A DNA stretch of 64,000 nt, from the NCBI GenBank assembly GCA_963714035.1, contig OY970224.1, forward strand, positions 434,001 to 498,000. The letters run 5' to 3'. Numbering within the stretch: position 1 is the first letter of the stretch; the number at the start of each line of letters is the position of its first letter. The position numbers were made by a program, and so were the translations under genes. Below, piece by piece: positions 10,775 through 19,475 of the stretch. The notes below the pieces were generated by a model. It did no database searches. It was not told where the DNA came from and was given only the letters and a program-made list of their open reading frames with translations. The stretch is from DATFVB01 sp963714035. Lineage in GTDB: Bacteria > Acidobacteriota > Thermoanaerobaculia > UBA5066 > DATFVB01.

Positions 10775-12312
10775 GCGACCGGCCGCGCGCCGTCGTGATT
10801 CTCGATTTCGGGTCGCAGTACACGCAGCTGATCGCGCGGCGCGTTCGCGAGGCGAAAGTGTATTCGGTCGTCCTCCCTCCGACGGCCCCACGGGAGGAGA
10901 TCGAGCGCTGGGACCCGTGGGGCGTCATCCTGTCGGGCGGTCCCCAGAGCGTCTACGCCGCGGAAGCGCCGCGGCCTTCTTTCTCCGTGACGACGCTGGA
11001 CCGTCCGCTCCTCGGCGTCTGCTACGGGATGGACGTCCTCGCCCAGGAGCTCGGCGGAGGGGTCGAGAAGGCGCCGGGCCGGGAGTACGGGCGGGCCGAG
11101 TTCGTCCCGGCGGCGGGCTCGCCGCTCTTTGCGGGCCTCGGCTCCCGCGAAACGGTGTGGATGTCGCACGGGGATTTCGTCTCCCGCGTGCCGCACGGCT
11201 TCGCGGTGACCGGTTACACGGAATCGGCGCCGATCGCCGCCTTCGAGGACCCGGAGCGGAGGATCTACGCGATCCAGTTCCACCCGGAGGTCCGGCACAC
11301 CGAGAACGGCGCGCTCGTGCTGGAGAATTTCCTCTTCCGCATCTGCGGGGCGAAGCCGGAATGGACGATGAGCTCGTTCCGCGAGCACCAGATCGAGGCG
11401 ATCCGCCGCCAGGCGCCGGAGGGGCGGGTGATCTGCGCGCTCTCCGGCGGTGTCGACTCCTCCGTCACGGCGGTGCTCCTTCGCGAAGCGCTCGGGGACC
11501 GGGTCCAGCCGATCTTCGTCGACCACGGCCTGCTCCGGATGAAGGAGCGGGACCGCGTCGTCGCCGCTTTCGAGCGGTTCGGAATGGAGATCGACGCGGT
11601 CGACGCGTCCGCGCTCTTCTTCGAGCGGCTCGCGGGGGTCACGGATCCCGAGCGGAAGCGCAAGGTCATCGGCGCGGCGTTCATCGAGGTCTTCGAGAAA
11701 GAGGCGAAGCGGTTCGCCGACGTGCGCTACCTGGCCCAGGGCACTCTCTACCCCGACGTCATCGAATCCGTGTCGCTCAAGGGTCCGTCCCAGGTCATCA
11801 AGTCGCACCACAACGTGGGGGGGCTTCCGGAAAAGCTGGGGCTCGCCCTGATCGAGCCGGTGCGCGAGCTGTTCAAGGACGAAGTGCGGGCCCTCGGCGC
11901 CGAGCTCGGCCTCCCGCGCCACTTCCTCGCGCGACATCCGTTCCCGGGGCCGGGCCTCGCGGTGCGAATCCCCGGAGAGGTGACGCCGGAGCGCGTGGCG
12001 ATCCTCCAGGAGGCGGACGAGATCCTCCTGGACGAGATCCGTTCCGCCGGGCTCTACGACGCGATCGCGCAGGCCTTCGCCGTGCTGCTGCCGGTCAAGA
12101 CCGTGGGCGTGATGGGAGACGAGCGCACGTACGAGAACGTCGTCGCGATCCGCTGCGTGTCGACGACCGACTTCATGACGGCGGACTGGTTCCGGCTCCC
12201 GCACGACGTGCTGGACGCGATCGCGCGGAGGATCGTCGGCTCGGTCCGCGGGATCAACCGGGTCGTGTACGACGTCACGTCGAAACCCCCCGGCACCATA
12301 GAATGGGAGTAG
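10771..12312 (+). CDS. guaA: GMP synthase (glutamine-hydrolysing)
   Basis: 513 aa, the normal GuaA length. It converts XMP to GMP using ATP and glutamine. The N-terminal class I amidotransferase domain starts VVILDFGSQYTQLIARRV and has nucleophile Cys84 in GVCYGMD and the His-Glu pair in FHPEV. The ATP pyrophosphatase domain has the P-loop SGGVDSSV. The C-terminal dimerisation domain has KTVGVMGDERTYE and ends in the family-typical PPGTIEWE. The residue after GM in the nucleophile elbow is Asp, where most homologues have Gln. The GTG start overlaps the previous stop by GTGA. Confidence 0.97.
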   Translation: MSDRPRAVVILDFGSQYTQLIARRVREAKVYSVVLPPTAPREEIERWDPWGVILSGGPQSVYAAEAPRPSFSVTTLDRPLLGVCYGMDVLAQELGGGVEKAPGREYGRAEFVPAAGSPLFAGLGSRETVWMSHGDFVSRVPHGFAVTGYTESAPIAAFEDPERRIYAIQFHPEVRHTENGALVLENFLFRICGAKPEWTMSSFREHQIEAIRRQAPEGRVICALSGGVDSSVTAVLLREALGDRVQPIFVDHGLLRMKERDRVVAAFERFGMEIDAVDASALFFERLAGVTDPERKRKVIGAAFIEVFEKEAKRFADVRYLAQGTLYPDVIESVSLKGPSQVIKSHHNVGGLPEKLGLALIEPVRELFKDEVRALGAELGLPRHFLARHPFPGPGLAVRIPGEVTPERVAILQEADEILLDEIRSAGLYDAIAQAFAVLLPVKTVGVMGDERTYENVVAIRCVSTTDFMTADWFRLPHDVLDAIARRIVGSVRGINRVVYDVTSKPPGTIEWE

Positions 12313-12349
12313 CGCCGAGTTGAAGCGGCGGAGACGCTTGACTCGGCGC
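12312..12349 (+). terminator. Hairpin after guaA
   Basis: GCGCCGAGT (12312-12320) is perfectly complementary to ACTCGGCGC (12341-12349), with a further inner AAGCG/CGCTT pairing. It begins at the last base of the guaA stop codon. No T-run follows. A second small hairpin, TCAGGG/CCCTGA, lies at 12397-12413 before the next promoter. Confidence 0.6.
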
Positions 12350-12427
12350 CGAAGGTAAGGCGTCGAAGACCCTCATCGTCAGAATCGTGTATTGTTTCAG
12401 GGAAGCCCCCTGAGGACCGGCGCGAGT

Positions 12428-12433
12428 TAGAAT
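12428..12433 (+). promoter_or_regulatory. -10 hexamer TAGAAT for the exosortase gene
   Basis: TAGAAT is 7 nt before the GTG start at 12441, predicting a leaderless mRNA. No -35 hexamer is recognisable 16-18 nt upstream. Confidence 0.6.
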
Positions 12434-12440
12434 CCCTCGC

Positions 12441-12968
12441 GTGAACCCCGACGAAAAGACGTCCCGGCGCTCGCCCTCGCGTTTCCTCGTCACGTTCGCG
12501 GCGCTCCTCGTCGCGTTCTACTTCCTGATCGCGATCCACCCCGTCAACGACCGCGTCGTCGTGCCCTTCACGGCGGGGGTGGCGAGGGTCTCCGGAGCGG
12601 TCCTGAACGCGATGGGGGAGCGGGTGCGGGTTTCGGGGACGACGATCTCGGCGGCGACGTTCTCCGTCAACATCGAGAACGGCTGCAACGGTCTCGAAAC
12701 CGCGCTGCTGCTGGCGGCGGCGGTGCTCGCGTTCCCGGCGTCCTGGTCTCAACGCGCCGCCGGGTTCTTCGGCGGGTTCGCGGCGATCGAGATCCTGAAC
12801 CTCGTCCGGGTCGCGTCGCTCTTCTGGATCGGCGCGCACCGCCCGCGTTGGTTCGGCTCCGCGCACGCGGTGGTGTGGCAGTCGATCGTCGTCCTCGCGG
12901 GAGTCTCCCTCTTCGTTCTGTGGGCTTCGTTTGTCGCGCGCCGCCCGATACATTCGGCCTCTCGCTAG
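12441..12968 (+). CDS. xrtH: Exosortase H (archaeosortase/exosortase family)
   Basis: 175 aa multi-pass membrane cysteine protease/transpeptidase of the exosortase superfamily, which processes proteins carrying short C-terminal sorting signals. The catalytic triad positions are visible: Cys in ENGCNGLET (about residue 79), Arg in LNLVRVASLFWIG (about 120), and His in SAHAVVWQS (about 138). The small size, the AHAVVWQS motif and the adjacent partner gene point to the XrtH subtype, whose substrates have IPTLxxWG-type tails. The GTG start is 7 nt after TAGAAT. No protein in this window ends in a recognisable sorting signal. Confidence 0.88.
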   Translation: MNPDEKTSRRSPSRFLVTFAALLVAFYFLIAIHPVNDRVVVPFTAGVARVSGAVLNAMGERVRVSGTTISAATFSVNIENGCNGLETALLLAAAVLAFPASWSQRAAGFFGGFAAIEILNLVRVASLFWIGAHRPRWFGSAHAVVWQSIVVLAGVSLFVLWASFVARRPIHSASR

Positions 12969-13518
12969 GGGCGCCGCGGGATTTCTCGTGGGCGCCGCCG
13001 TCTGGGCGGCCGGCGCGGAACCGTACCAGCGGACCGTCGCGGCCGCGGCGAACGCGGCGATCCGTCTGTTCGAGTCGCCCGCGGTGACGCGGCTTCGCGC
13101 GGAGAAGCGCGAGGTGATCGTCGACCGCGAAGACTTCCCGGAGACTTCCGCCCGCCCCGGGATCCCGGCCGACGACCTCGACTTCAACGTCGCGATCCTC
13201 GCCGCGCTCTTCGCCGCGTCGCCGCGGGCGCTGTCGGACCGCGGCATCGCGCGCCTCGCCGCCGCCGCCGCACTCCTCTGGATCACCCACGTCGTCGCAC
13301 TCGTCTTCGCGGTCGAATCGCTGTACGCGCTCTCGCTCGGGCCGTGGAGCGCGGCCCGATACGGGGCGATCGCCCGGAACTTCTGGGCGACCGGAAGCCA
13401 TTTCTACCGGATCGCGGGGGTATTCGCCGTGCCGTTCGTTCTCTGGTGGGGGCTCGCGGCGGCGCCGCCGGGAGCCGGAGGCTCAGGAGCGCCCGCCCGG
13501 GGCCGCCGCTCGCGCTGA
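12931..13518 (+). CDS. Exosortase H-associated membrane protein
   Basis: 195 aa from a TTG, overlapping the exosortase gene by 38 nt. An N-terminal membrane segment (about residues 12-28) is followed by a roughly 60-residue soluble part and then at least three hydrophobic segments in the C-terminal half (about 85-95, 107-130 and 160-178). The conserved-looking ADDLDFNVAILAALF and SHFYRIAGVFAVPFVLWW segments and the position directly after xrtH match what I know of the XrtH-associated membrane protein family; its role is undefined. A start at GTG 12988 is possible but would remove most of the first membrane segment. Confidence 0.75.
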   Translation: MSRAARYIRPLARGAAGFLVGAAVWAAGAEPYQRTVAAAANAAIRLFESPAVTRLRAEKREVIVDREDFPETSARPGIPADDLDFNVAILAALFAASPRALSDRGIARLAAAAALLWITHVVALVFAVESLYALSLGPWSAARYGAIARNFWATGSHFYRIAGVFAVPFVLWWGLAAAPPGAGGSGAPARGRRSR

Positions 13519-13523
13519 TCATC

Positions 13524-13529
13524 TACAAT
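13524..13529 (+). promoter_or_regulatory. -10 hexamer TACAAT for dnaE
   Basis: TACAAT is followed by 7 nt and the dnaE ATG at 13537. It lies directly after the stop of the preceding gene, so dnaE probably has its own leaderless promoter. Confidence 0.6.
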
Positions 13530-13536
13530 CGACGGA

Positions 13537-16500
13537 ATGGCCTCGGACTTCGTCCATCTCCACCTTCATTCCCAGTACTCCCTGCTCGACGGCGCGAACC
13601 GGCTCTCCGAGCTGTGCAGCACGGTCGCGAAGCTCGGGCAGACGTCCGTGGCCGTCACGGATCACGGAAACATGTTCGGGGCCTATTCCTTCATGCAGGA
13701 GGCGCAGCAGCGGGGAGTCAAGCCGATCTTCGGCGTGGAGGCGTACATCGCGCCCGGCGACCGGCGCGACCGGGAGACGCGGGCGGCGAGCGAGTCGGGC
13801 GAGGGCTTCACCTACCACCTGACGCTCCTCGCGCGGAACGAGGCGGGCTATCGGAACCTCGTCAAGCTGGTCTCGGAAGCCTACCTGACGGGCTTTTATC
13901 ACCGGCCCCGGATGGACAAGGCGCTCCTGCGCGAACGCGCGGAAGGATTGATCGCCCTCTCCGGATGCCTCAAGGGAGAGGTCGCGGGCGCGCTCTCGCG
14001 GGGCAACTTCGCCGCGGCGAAGGCCTCGCTCGAGGAGCTCAAGGACATCTTCGGGCGGGACAACGTGTACGTCGAGCTCATGGACCACGGCCTTCCCGAC
14101 CAGACGAAGATCATTCCCGACCTCCTGCGGCTGGCGGCCGAGACCGGGCTCCCCCCGGTCGCGACCAACGACAGCCATTACCTGACCCGCAACGACGCGT
14201 TCGCGCACGAGGTGCTGCTCTGCATCGGCATGGGGAAGACGCTCGACGACGAGCGGCGGATGCGCTTCTACAACGACGAGTTCTACGTGAAGGACGGCGA
14301 CGAGATGAAGGAGCGTTTCGCCGCCTGGAGCGCCGAGTCGGTGGGAAACGCCGGCGCGATCGCCGCGCGCTGCAACGTCGAGCTCAAGCCCGAGGGCCTC
14401 CTCCTGCCGAAGTTCGAGGCGCCCACCGGGCAGACCGCGGCGGAATACTTCCGGGATCTCGCCCGCGAGGGGCTCGATCGGCGCCTGTCCGAGATGGCGC
14501 CGCATTTCGCGTCGGGCGCGATCAAGCGGGAGCCGGAGAAGTACCGCGCGCGGCTCGATTACGAGATGGACGTCATCGAGAAGATGGGTTTTCCCTCCTA
14601 CTTCCTGATCGTCTCCGATTTCATCCGCCACGCGCGGGAGACCGGCGTCGCCGTCGGCCCGGGACGCGGGAGCGCGGCCGGCTCGATCGTGTCCTGGGCG
14701 CTCCGCATCACGGAGATCGATCCGCTCCGGTACGACCTGCTGTTCGAACGTTTCCTGAACCCGGAGCGCATCTCGATGCCGGACATCGACATCGACTTCT
14801 GCCAGGCGCGCCGGGGCGAGGTGATCGAGTACGTGACCGCGAAATACGGCCGGGAGAACGTGGCCCAGATCGTCACGTTCTCGCAGCTGAAGCCGAAGGC
14901 CGCCGTGCGCGACGTCACCCGAGTGCTCGGATTCCCCGTTGCGCTCGGCGACAAGATCTCGAAGGCGATTCCCGTCGGGCCCGACGTCACGTTCGACTCC
15001 GCGATGAAGGACTCGAACGACCTCAAGGCGCTCGTCAAATCCGACGAGAGCGCCCGGAAGGTCGTCCAGATCGCCGCGCGGCTCGAGGGGCTTTCGCGCC
15101 ATGCCGGGATGCATGCGGCGGGCGTCGTGATCGCTCCGCGGCCGATCACCGAGTTCGTCCCGCTCTATCGGACGGCCGACGACCAGATCACGACGCAGTT
15201 CGACATGAACGTGATCGAGAAGATGGGGTTGCTCAAGATCGACTTCCTCGGCCTCATCACGCTCGACATCCTGATCGAGGCGACGGCCTCGGTGCGAAAA
15301 GCCGAGGGGGTCGAGATCGACCTCGAGCACCTGCCCCTCAACGACGAGAAGACCTACGAGCTCTTCCGGGAAGGGAAGACGGGATGCGTGTTCCAGTTCG
15401 ACTCGTCCGGGATGCGCGACCTGCTGCGCCGCGCGCGCCCTGCGGTCTTCTCCGATCTCGCGGCGTTGAACGCGCTCTACCGCCCCGGCGCGCTCGACGC
15501 CGGCACCGTCGAGGACTACGTCCGCCGCCGCAACGGCACCGCCCGGATCACCTATCCGCTTCCCGAGCTGAAGGACATCCTCGAGGACACGCTCGGCATC
15601 CTCGTCTACCAGGAACAGGTCATGCGGATCGCGCAGCGGGTCGCCGGATTCTCGCTCGCCGAAGCGGACCTCCTCCGGAAGGCGATCGGGAAGAAGAAGA
15701 AAGAGGTCATGCAGGCGGAGGCGGAGAAGTTCATCCGGCGCGCGGTCGAGGCGAAGACGCCGAAGAAGAAGGCGGAGGAGATCTGGTCCCTGATCGAGCC
15801 CTTCGCCCGCTACGGGTTCAACAAGTCGCACGCGGTCGCGTACGCGCTGCTCGCGTACCAGACGGCGTACCTCAAGGCGCACTGGCCGGTGCACTTCATG
15901 GCGGCCTGCCTGACCTCCTCGATCGGTTCGACCGACGAGATCGTCCGCGTGATGGGAGAGTGCGCGATCGCGGGAGTGCCCGTCCGTCCGCCGCACATCA
16001 ACGAGTCGGAGCGCACGTTCGCGGCCACGGGCGACGCGATCCGGTTCGGCCTCGCCGCCGTCCGCGGCGTCGGCGACTCCGCCGCGCAGGCGATCCTCGA
16101 GGAGCGTCGATCGCGCCCGTTCGCGTCGTTCACCGATTTCCTGATGCGCATCGACTCGAAGCTCGTCAACCGCCGGGCGGTCGAGGCGCTCGTCCATGCC
16201 GGCGCGTTCGACGGGCTCGGGCGCAACCGCCGCTCGCTCGTCGAGGCATACGAAGAGGTGTCCGGCCACGCCGCGCGCGAGCGTCTCGACCGGGAGAGCG
16301 GCCAGTCGGACCTGTTCGGGGGGCCGACCGACGAAGGCCCTCCGGCGGACACGTTTCCCGAGGTCGCGCCGTACCCGCTCGAGGAGCTCCTGTCGCGCGA
16401 GAAGGAGTCGCTCGGCTTCTACGTCACGGGCCACCCGCTCGCGAAGTTCTCCGAGGAGGTCGAGCGTTTCGCCGAATCGAAGGTCGAGGGGCTCGCGGAG

Positions 16501-17025
16501 TGGGCGGACAAGAGCGTCCGGGTCGCCGGCGTCATCACCGGACTCAAGAAGCAGAAGATCAAGAAAGGCGTCAACGCGGGGAAGTTCATGGCGAAGTTTC
16601 TCCTCGAAGACACGACCGGGACGGTTCCGGTTGCGGTCTTCTCCGCGCTCTTCGAGAGGGCGGAGGGGCTCCTCGAAGACGACCGTCCCGTCCTCCTTTC
16701 GGCCATCGTGCGGGAGGGAGGCGGGTCGATCGAGCTGAACGCGCAGGAGATCTCCCCGCTCGCGGGACTCAGGGACCGGCGGGCCCGCGGGCTCGAGATC
16801 CGCCTCGACCTCACGCTCGCCGACGAGAACGTGCTCTCGCGCGTGCACGAGAAGCTGCGCGCGCATCCCGGCCCCGTTCCGGTTTCGCTCCGGCTCGTCC
16901 GGCCGGGCGAGTTCGAGGCGACCGTGAAGACGAACGGGACTCTCTCGGTGGCGCCCTCGCCGATGCTGACGGAGGAGATCCGGCTCCTCGCGGGCGAGCG
17001 CGCGGTCCGCTATGTCTACGACTGA
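13537..17025 (+). CDS. dnaE: DNA polymerase III alpha subunit
   Basis: 1162 aa replicative polymerase of the DnaE type. The N-terminal PHP domain shows FVHLHLHSQYSLLDG and AVTDHGNMFG with its metal-binding histidines. The palm carries the catalytic Asp triad region PDIDIDFCQARRGEV (about residue 414) and GPGRGSAAGS just before it. The fingers segment has YQEQVMRIAQ and EADLLRKAIGKKKKE. The tail has a helix-hairpin-helix region and an OB fold (VRVAGVITGLKKQ near residue 995). It begins an unbroken run of overlapping genes, and its last 14 nt overlap the next gene. Confidence 0.97.
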   Translation: MASDFVHLHLHSQYSLLDGANRLSELCSTVAKLGQTSVAVTDHGNMFGAYSFMQEAQQRGVKPIFGVEAYIAPGDRRDRETRAASESGEGFTYHLTLLARNEAGYRNLVKLVSEAYLTGFYHRPRMDKALLRERAEGLIALSGCLKGEVAGALSRGNFAAAKASLEELKDIFGRDNVYVELMDHGLPDQTKIIPDLLRLAAETGLPPVATNDSHYLTRNDAFAHEVLLCIGMGKTLDDERRMRFYNDEFYVKDGDEMKERFAAWSAESVGNAGAIAARCNVELKPEGLLLPKFEAPTGQTAAEYFRDLAREGLDRRLSEMAPHFASGAIKREPEKYRARLDYEMDVIEKMGFPSYFLIVSDFIRHARETGVAVGPGRGSAAGSIVSWALRITEIDPLRYDLLFERFLNPERISMPDIDIDFCQARRGEVIEYVTAKYGRENVAQIVTFSQLKPKAAVRDVTRVLGFPVALGDKISKAIPVGPDVTFDSAMKDSNDLKALVKSDESARKVVQIAARLEGLSRHAGMHAAGVVIAPRPITEFVPLYRTADDQITTQFDMNVIEKMGLLKIDFLGLITLDILIEATASVRKAEGVEIDLEHLPLNDEKTYELFREGKTGCVFQFDSSGMRDLLRRARPAVFSDLAALNALYRPGALDAGTVEDYVRRRNGTARITYPLPELKDILEDTLGILVYQEQVMRIAQRVAGFSLAEADLLRKAIGKKKKEVMQAEAEKFIRRAVEAKTPKKKAEEIWSLIEPFARYGFNKSHAVAYALLAYQTAYLKAHWPVHFMAACLTSSIGSTDEIVRVMGECAIAGVPVRPPHINESERTFAATGDAIRFGLAAVRGVGDSAAQAILEERRSRPFASFTDFLMRIDSKLVNRRAVEALVHAGAFDGLGRNRRSLVEAYEEVSGHAARERLDRESGQSDLFGGPTDEGPPADTFPEVAPYPLEELLSREKESLGFYVTGHPLAKFSEEVERFAESKVEGLAEWADKSVRVAGVITGLKKQKIKKGVNAGKFMAKFLLEDTTGTVPVAVFSALFERAEGLLEDDRPVLLSAIVREGGGSIELNAQEISPLAGLRDRRARGLEIRLDLTLADENVLSRVHEKLRAHPGPVPVSLRLVRPGEFEATVKTNGTLSVAPSPMLTEEIRLLAGERAVRYVYD

Positions 17026-18247
17026 TCCCGCGCGGGAGATCGAGTCCTCGATCCGCGATCTCGCGGAGCGGCGGAAGGCCGCCGCTTATCTCGTAGGAGG
17101 CGCGGTGCGCGACCGCCTGCGGCGCCGCCGGCCGCGGGATCTCGACGTGGCGGTCGAGGGGGACGCGATCGCGTTCGCCCGGGCGTGGGGTCGGGAGCGG
17201 GGTGTGGCGATCGACGCTTCTCCGGCGTTCGGAACGGCGGCGGCGCTCCCCGCGGCCGGGAGCCGCGTCCCCCGCGTCGATTTCTCCTCCACCCGCGCGG
17301 AGCGGTACCGCCGATCGGGCGCGCTCCCGGACGTGTTCGCCGCCGGAATCGAGGAGGACCTCCGCCGCCGCGATTTCACGGTCAACGCGATGGCGATCCC
17401 GCTCACCGGGCCGTCGCGGGGAACTCTCCTCGACCCGTGCGGCGGCCGCGACGACCTCCGGCGGCGGGTCGTTCGCATGATTCATTCCCGATCCCCGCAC
17501 GACGACCCGACCCGCGCCCTCCGCGCCGTTCGCTTCTCCCTCCGATTCGGCTTCCGGATCGGGACGGAGACCCGGCGGTGGATCCTCGAGGCGCTCGCCG
17601 CCGGGGCCCTTTCGGCCGTCAGCGGCGACCGCCTGCGCCGCGAGCTGCGGCTGCTCTTCACGGAGCAGCCGCCCGCCCTCGCCGTCCCGGCGCTCGCCCG
17701 CCTCGGGCTGGACCGCGCGATCGATCCCGCTCTCGCCGCGGGCGCTCCGGTCCGGCGCCGTTTCCGCCGCCTGCGGGAGGCGGTTCGCGGCGCGCCCGAG
17801 GAGGTCCGGTTCGCGGCCTCGCTCGTCGCGTGGGGGCTCGATCTCGGCCCCGAAACGGCGCGCCGGATCGCGGACCGTCTTGGGCTCGCCGGCGAGGCTC
17901 GGAGCGCTTTCCTTCGCGCGCCTGAGGATCTCGCCGCGGTTCGGGCGCGGTTGCGTTCGTCGGCCGGCGATTCCGTCGTCGCGGCGTTCGTCCGCGGACT
18001 TCCCGAAGCGGAGGCTCTGGCGCTCGAGAGCGCGCTTCCCTCGCGAGAAGCGGCCCGGTTCCGCCGCGCGGCGCGGAGAGCGAACCGCATCCGTCTGGCG
18101 ATCCGCGGCGAGGACCTGAGACGCTCCGGAATGGCCCCCGGCCCCGGGATCGGGCGCGCTCTGGACCGAACGTGGCGGGCGCGCGTCGACGGCAGGATCC
18201 GCCGGTCCGACGAGCTGGCCTTTGCGCTCGGGGAGGAGCGGCGATGA
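17012..18247 (+). CDS. cca: CCA-adding or poly(A) polymerase family nucleotidyltransferase
   Basis: 411 aa class II tRNA nucleotidyltransferase family member. The head shows YLVGGAVRDRLRRRRPRDLD with the catalytic Asp-x-Asp (DLDV), then ERYRRSG, RRDFTVNAMAIP and DDPTRALRAVRFSLRFGFRI, the usual motif order. The C-terminal part is a poorly conserved arginine-rich helical region without an HD phosphohydrolase domain. Whether it adds CCA, adds only part of CCA, or polyadenylates RNA cannot be told by eye. The ATG lies within the end of dnaE and its stop overlaps the next ATG (ATGA). Confidence 0.9.
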   Translation: MSTTDPAREIESSIRDLAERRKAAAYLVGGAVRDRLRRRRPRDLDVAVEGDAIAFARAWGRERGVAIDASPAFGTAAALPAAGSRVPRVDFSSTRAERYRRSGALPDVFAAGIEEDLRRRDFTVNAMAIPLTGPSRGTLLDPCGGRDDLRRRVVRMIHSRSPHDDPTRALRAVRFSLRFGFRIGTETRRWILEALAAGALSAVSGDRLRRELRLLFTEQPPALAVPALARLGLDRAIDPALAAGAPVRRRFRRLREAVRGAPEEVRFAASLVAWGLDLGPETARRIADRLGLAGEARSAFLRAPEDLAAVRARLRSSAGDSVVAAFVRGLPEAEALALESALPSREAARFRRAARRANRIRLAIRGEDLRRSGMAPGPGIGRALDRTWRARVDGRIRRSDELAFALGEERR

Positions 18248-18942
18248 GGCTCGGACTCCTCCTGGCGCCAGTTTTCTGGGCGGCGGCGGCTGCGGCGGCC
18301 GGTGCCCCCGGCGGAACGACGGTCGTCGAAACGACGACCACCGAGAGCGCGGACCCCCGGGCCGCCGCGCCGCCGGCCGGCGGGCCCACCTACATCGCCG
18401 AATACACGCAGAAAACCGCGAAGGATGCGGAACGGGTGACGCTCTTCGCCGACGGCGTGCTCGTCCGAAAGACGACGACCGACGGCAAGGTGGACATGAA
18501 GAAGCGCAAGCTCGCGCCCACCGAGCTCCAGTCCTACGTCGAGGTCTTCCGGGCTCCGGACGTCGAAGAGGCAGCCGGGACGTTCGAGAGCGGAATGAGC
18601 GGCGACGAGCTGCCGCACTTTCGAATCACCGTCACGAAGAGCGACGGACACACGTGGACGATCGTCTTCGACGCCCTCGCGGCGTTGAGCCCCGGGGCGC
18701 AGAGGATCCGCGCGGCGATGGAGGACCTCCACGATTCGTTCGGGAAGCCGCATGCGGCCCCGGGCGATTTCCCGCCCGACAAGCTCGTCCCGGGAACGAT
18801 CCTCCGCCGGCGGGACGGCGCGGAGTTCCGGATCGTCCATTTCGACGAGCACGCCGGGATCGTGGAGCTCAAGGGGCTCGACGAGCCGTATTCGCAATTC
18901 TTCAAGCTCGACCGGCTGGCCGCGAGCTTCCTCCCTCCGTGA
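18244..18942 (+). CDS. Secreted protein of unknown function
   Basis: 232 aa. An alanine-rich signal peptide (about residues 1-20) is followed by a Thr/Ala/Pro-rich linker (about 21-47) and a globular domain of mixed alpha/beta character. Cleavage is plausible at AAAAAG, so the protein is probably periplasmic or exported. The C-terminal 50 residues (PGTILRRRDGAEFRIVHFDE) look like a small beta-rich module. I do not recognise a family. It is coupled to both neighbours by 4-nt overlaps. Confidence 0.75.
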   Translation: MRLGLLLAPVFWAAAAAAAGAPGGTTVVETTTTESADPRAAAPPAGGPTYIAEYTQKTAKDAERVTLFADGVLVRKTTTDGKVDMKKRKLAPTELQSYVEVFRAPDVEEAAGTFESGMSGDELPHFRITVTKSDGHTWTIVFDALAALSPGAQRIRAAMEDLHDSFGKPHAAPGDFPPDKLVPGTILRRRDGAEFRIVHFDEHAGIVELKGLDEPYSQFFKLDRLAASFLPP

Positions 18943-19475
18943 CCGGCGCGCTGCGCGTGATCGGGGGCGCGTGGAAGAGCCGGCGTCTCTCGGTCGCGGC
19001 CGGTTCGCGGCCCACGTCGGATCGCGCCCGGGAAGCCCTCTTCGACATCCTCGGCGAGCGCGTCCTCGGGTGCCGCGTGCTCGACCTCTACGCGGGATCC
19101 GGCGCCGTCGCCCTGGAGGCCCTTTCCCGGGGAGCGGCGTCGGCGGTGGCCGTCGATCGCGATCCGTCGGCCGCGGCCGCCAACGCACGCGCTCTGGGGG
19201 CGCCGCTCGAAGTGATCCGCGGAGACGCCGCGGCCGCCGTGCGGCGGCTCGCGACGGACGGGCGGCAATTCGATCTCGTCTTCCTCGATCCGCCCTACGG
19301 GGGCCCGGCCGTGTCCGGGGAGGATCTGGCCGCCGCGACCGCCGAGAACGGACGCATCGTGTGGCAGACGGACGCCGGAGAGGAGCCTTCTCCTCCGGCC
19401 CGCTGGACGGCGGAGCGGGTCGCGAGGTACGGCCGAAACGTGTTCACGTTCTTCGCGCGCGAAGCGCGGCCATGA
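18939..19475 (+). CDS. rsmD: 16S rRNA (guanine966-N2)-methyltransferase RsmD
   Basis: 178 aa, typical RsmD size. It methylates G966 of 16S rRNA with S-adenosylmethionine. It starts with the family pattern LRVIGGAWKSRRL and PTSDRAREALFDIL. SAM-binding motif I is DLYAGSGAVALEALSRGA and the catalytic motif is DLVFLDPPYGG. The GTG at 18939 overlaps the previous stop. The alternative N6-adenine DNA methylase name reflects the shared DPPY motif and is less likely. Confidence 0.93.
   Translation: MTGALRVIGGAWKSRRLSVAAGSRPTSDRAREALFDILGERVLGCRVLDLYAGSGAVALEALSRGAASAVAVDRDPSAAAANARALGAPLEVIRGDAAAAVRRLATDGRQFDLVFLDPPYGGPAVSGEDLAAATAENGRIVWQTDAGEEPSPPARWTAERVARYGRNVFTFFAREARP

Noticed and set aside
12312..12440. 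tRNA or small RNA gene after guaA
   Set aside because: The stem at 12312-12349 has no cloverleaf, no T-loop sequence and no acceptor stem; it reads as a terminator-like hairpin.
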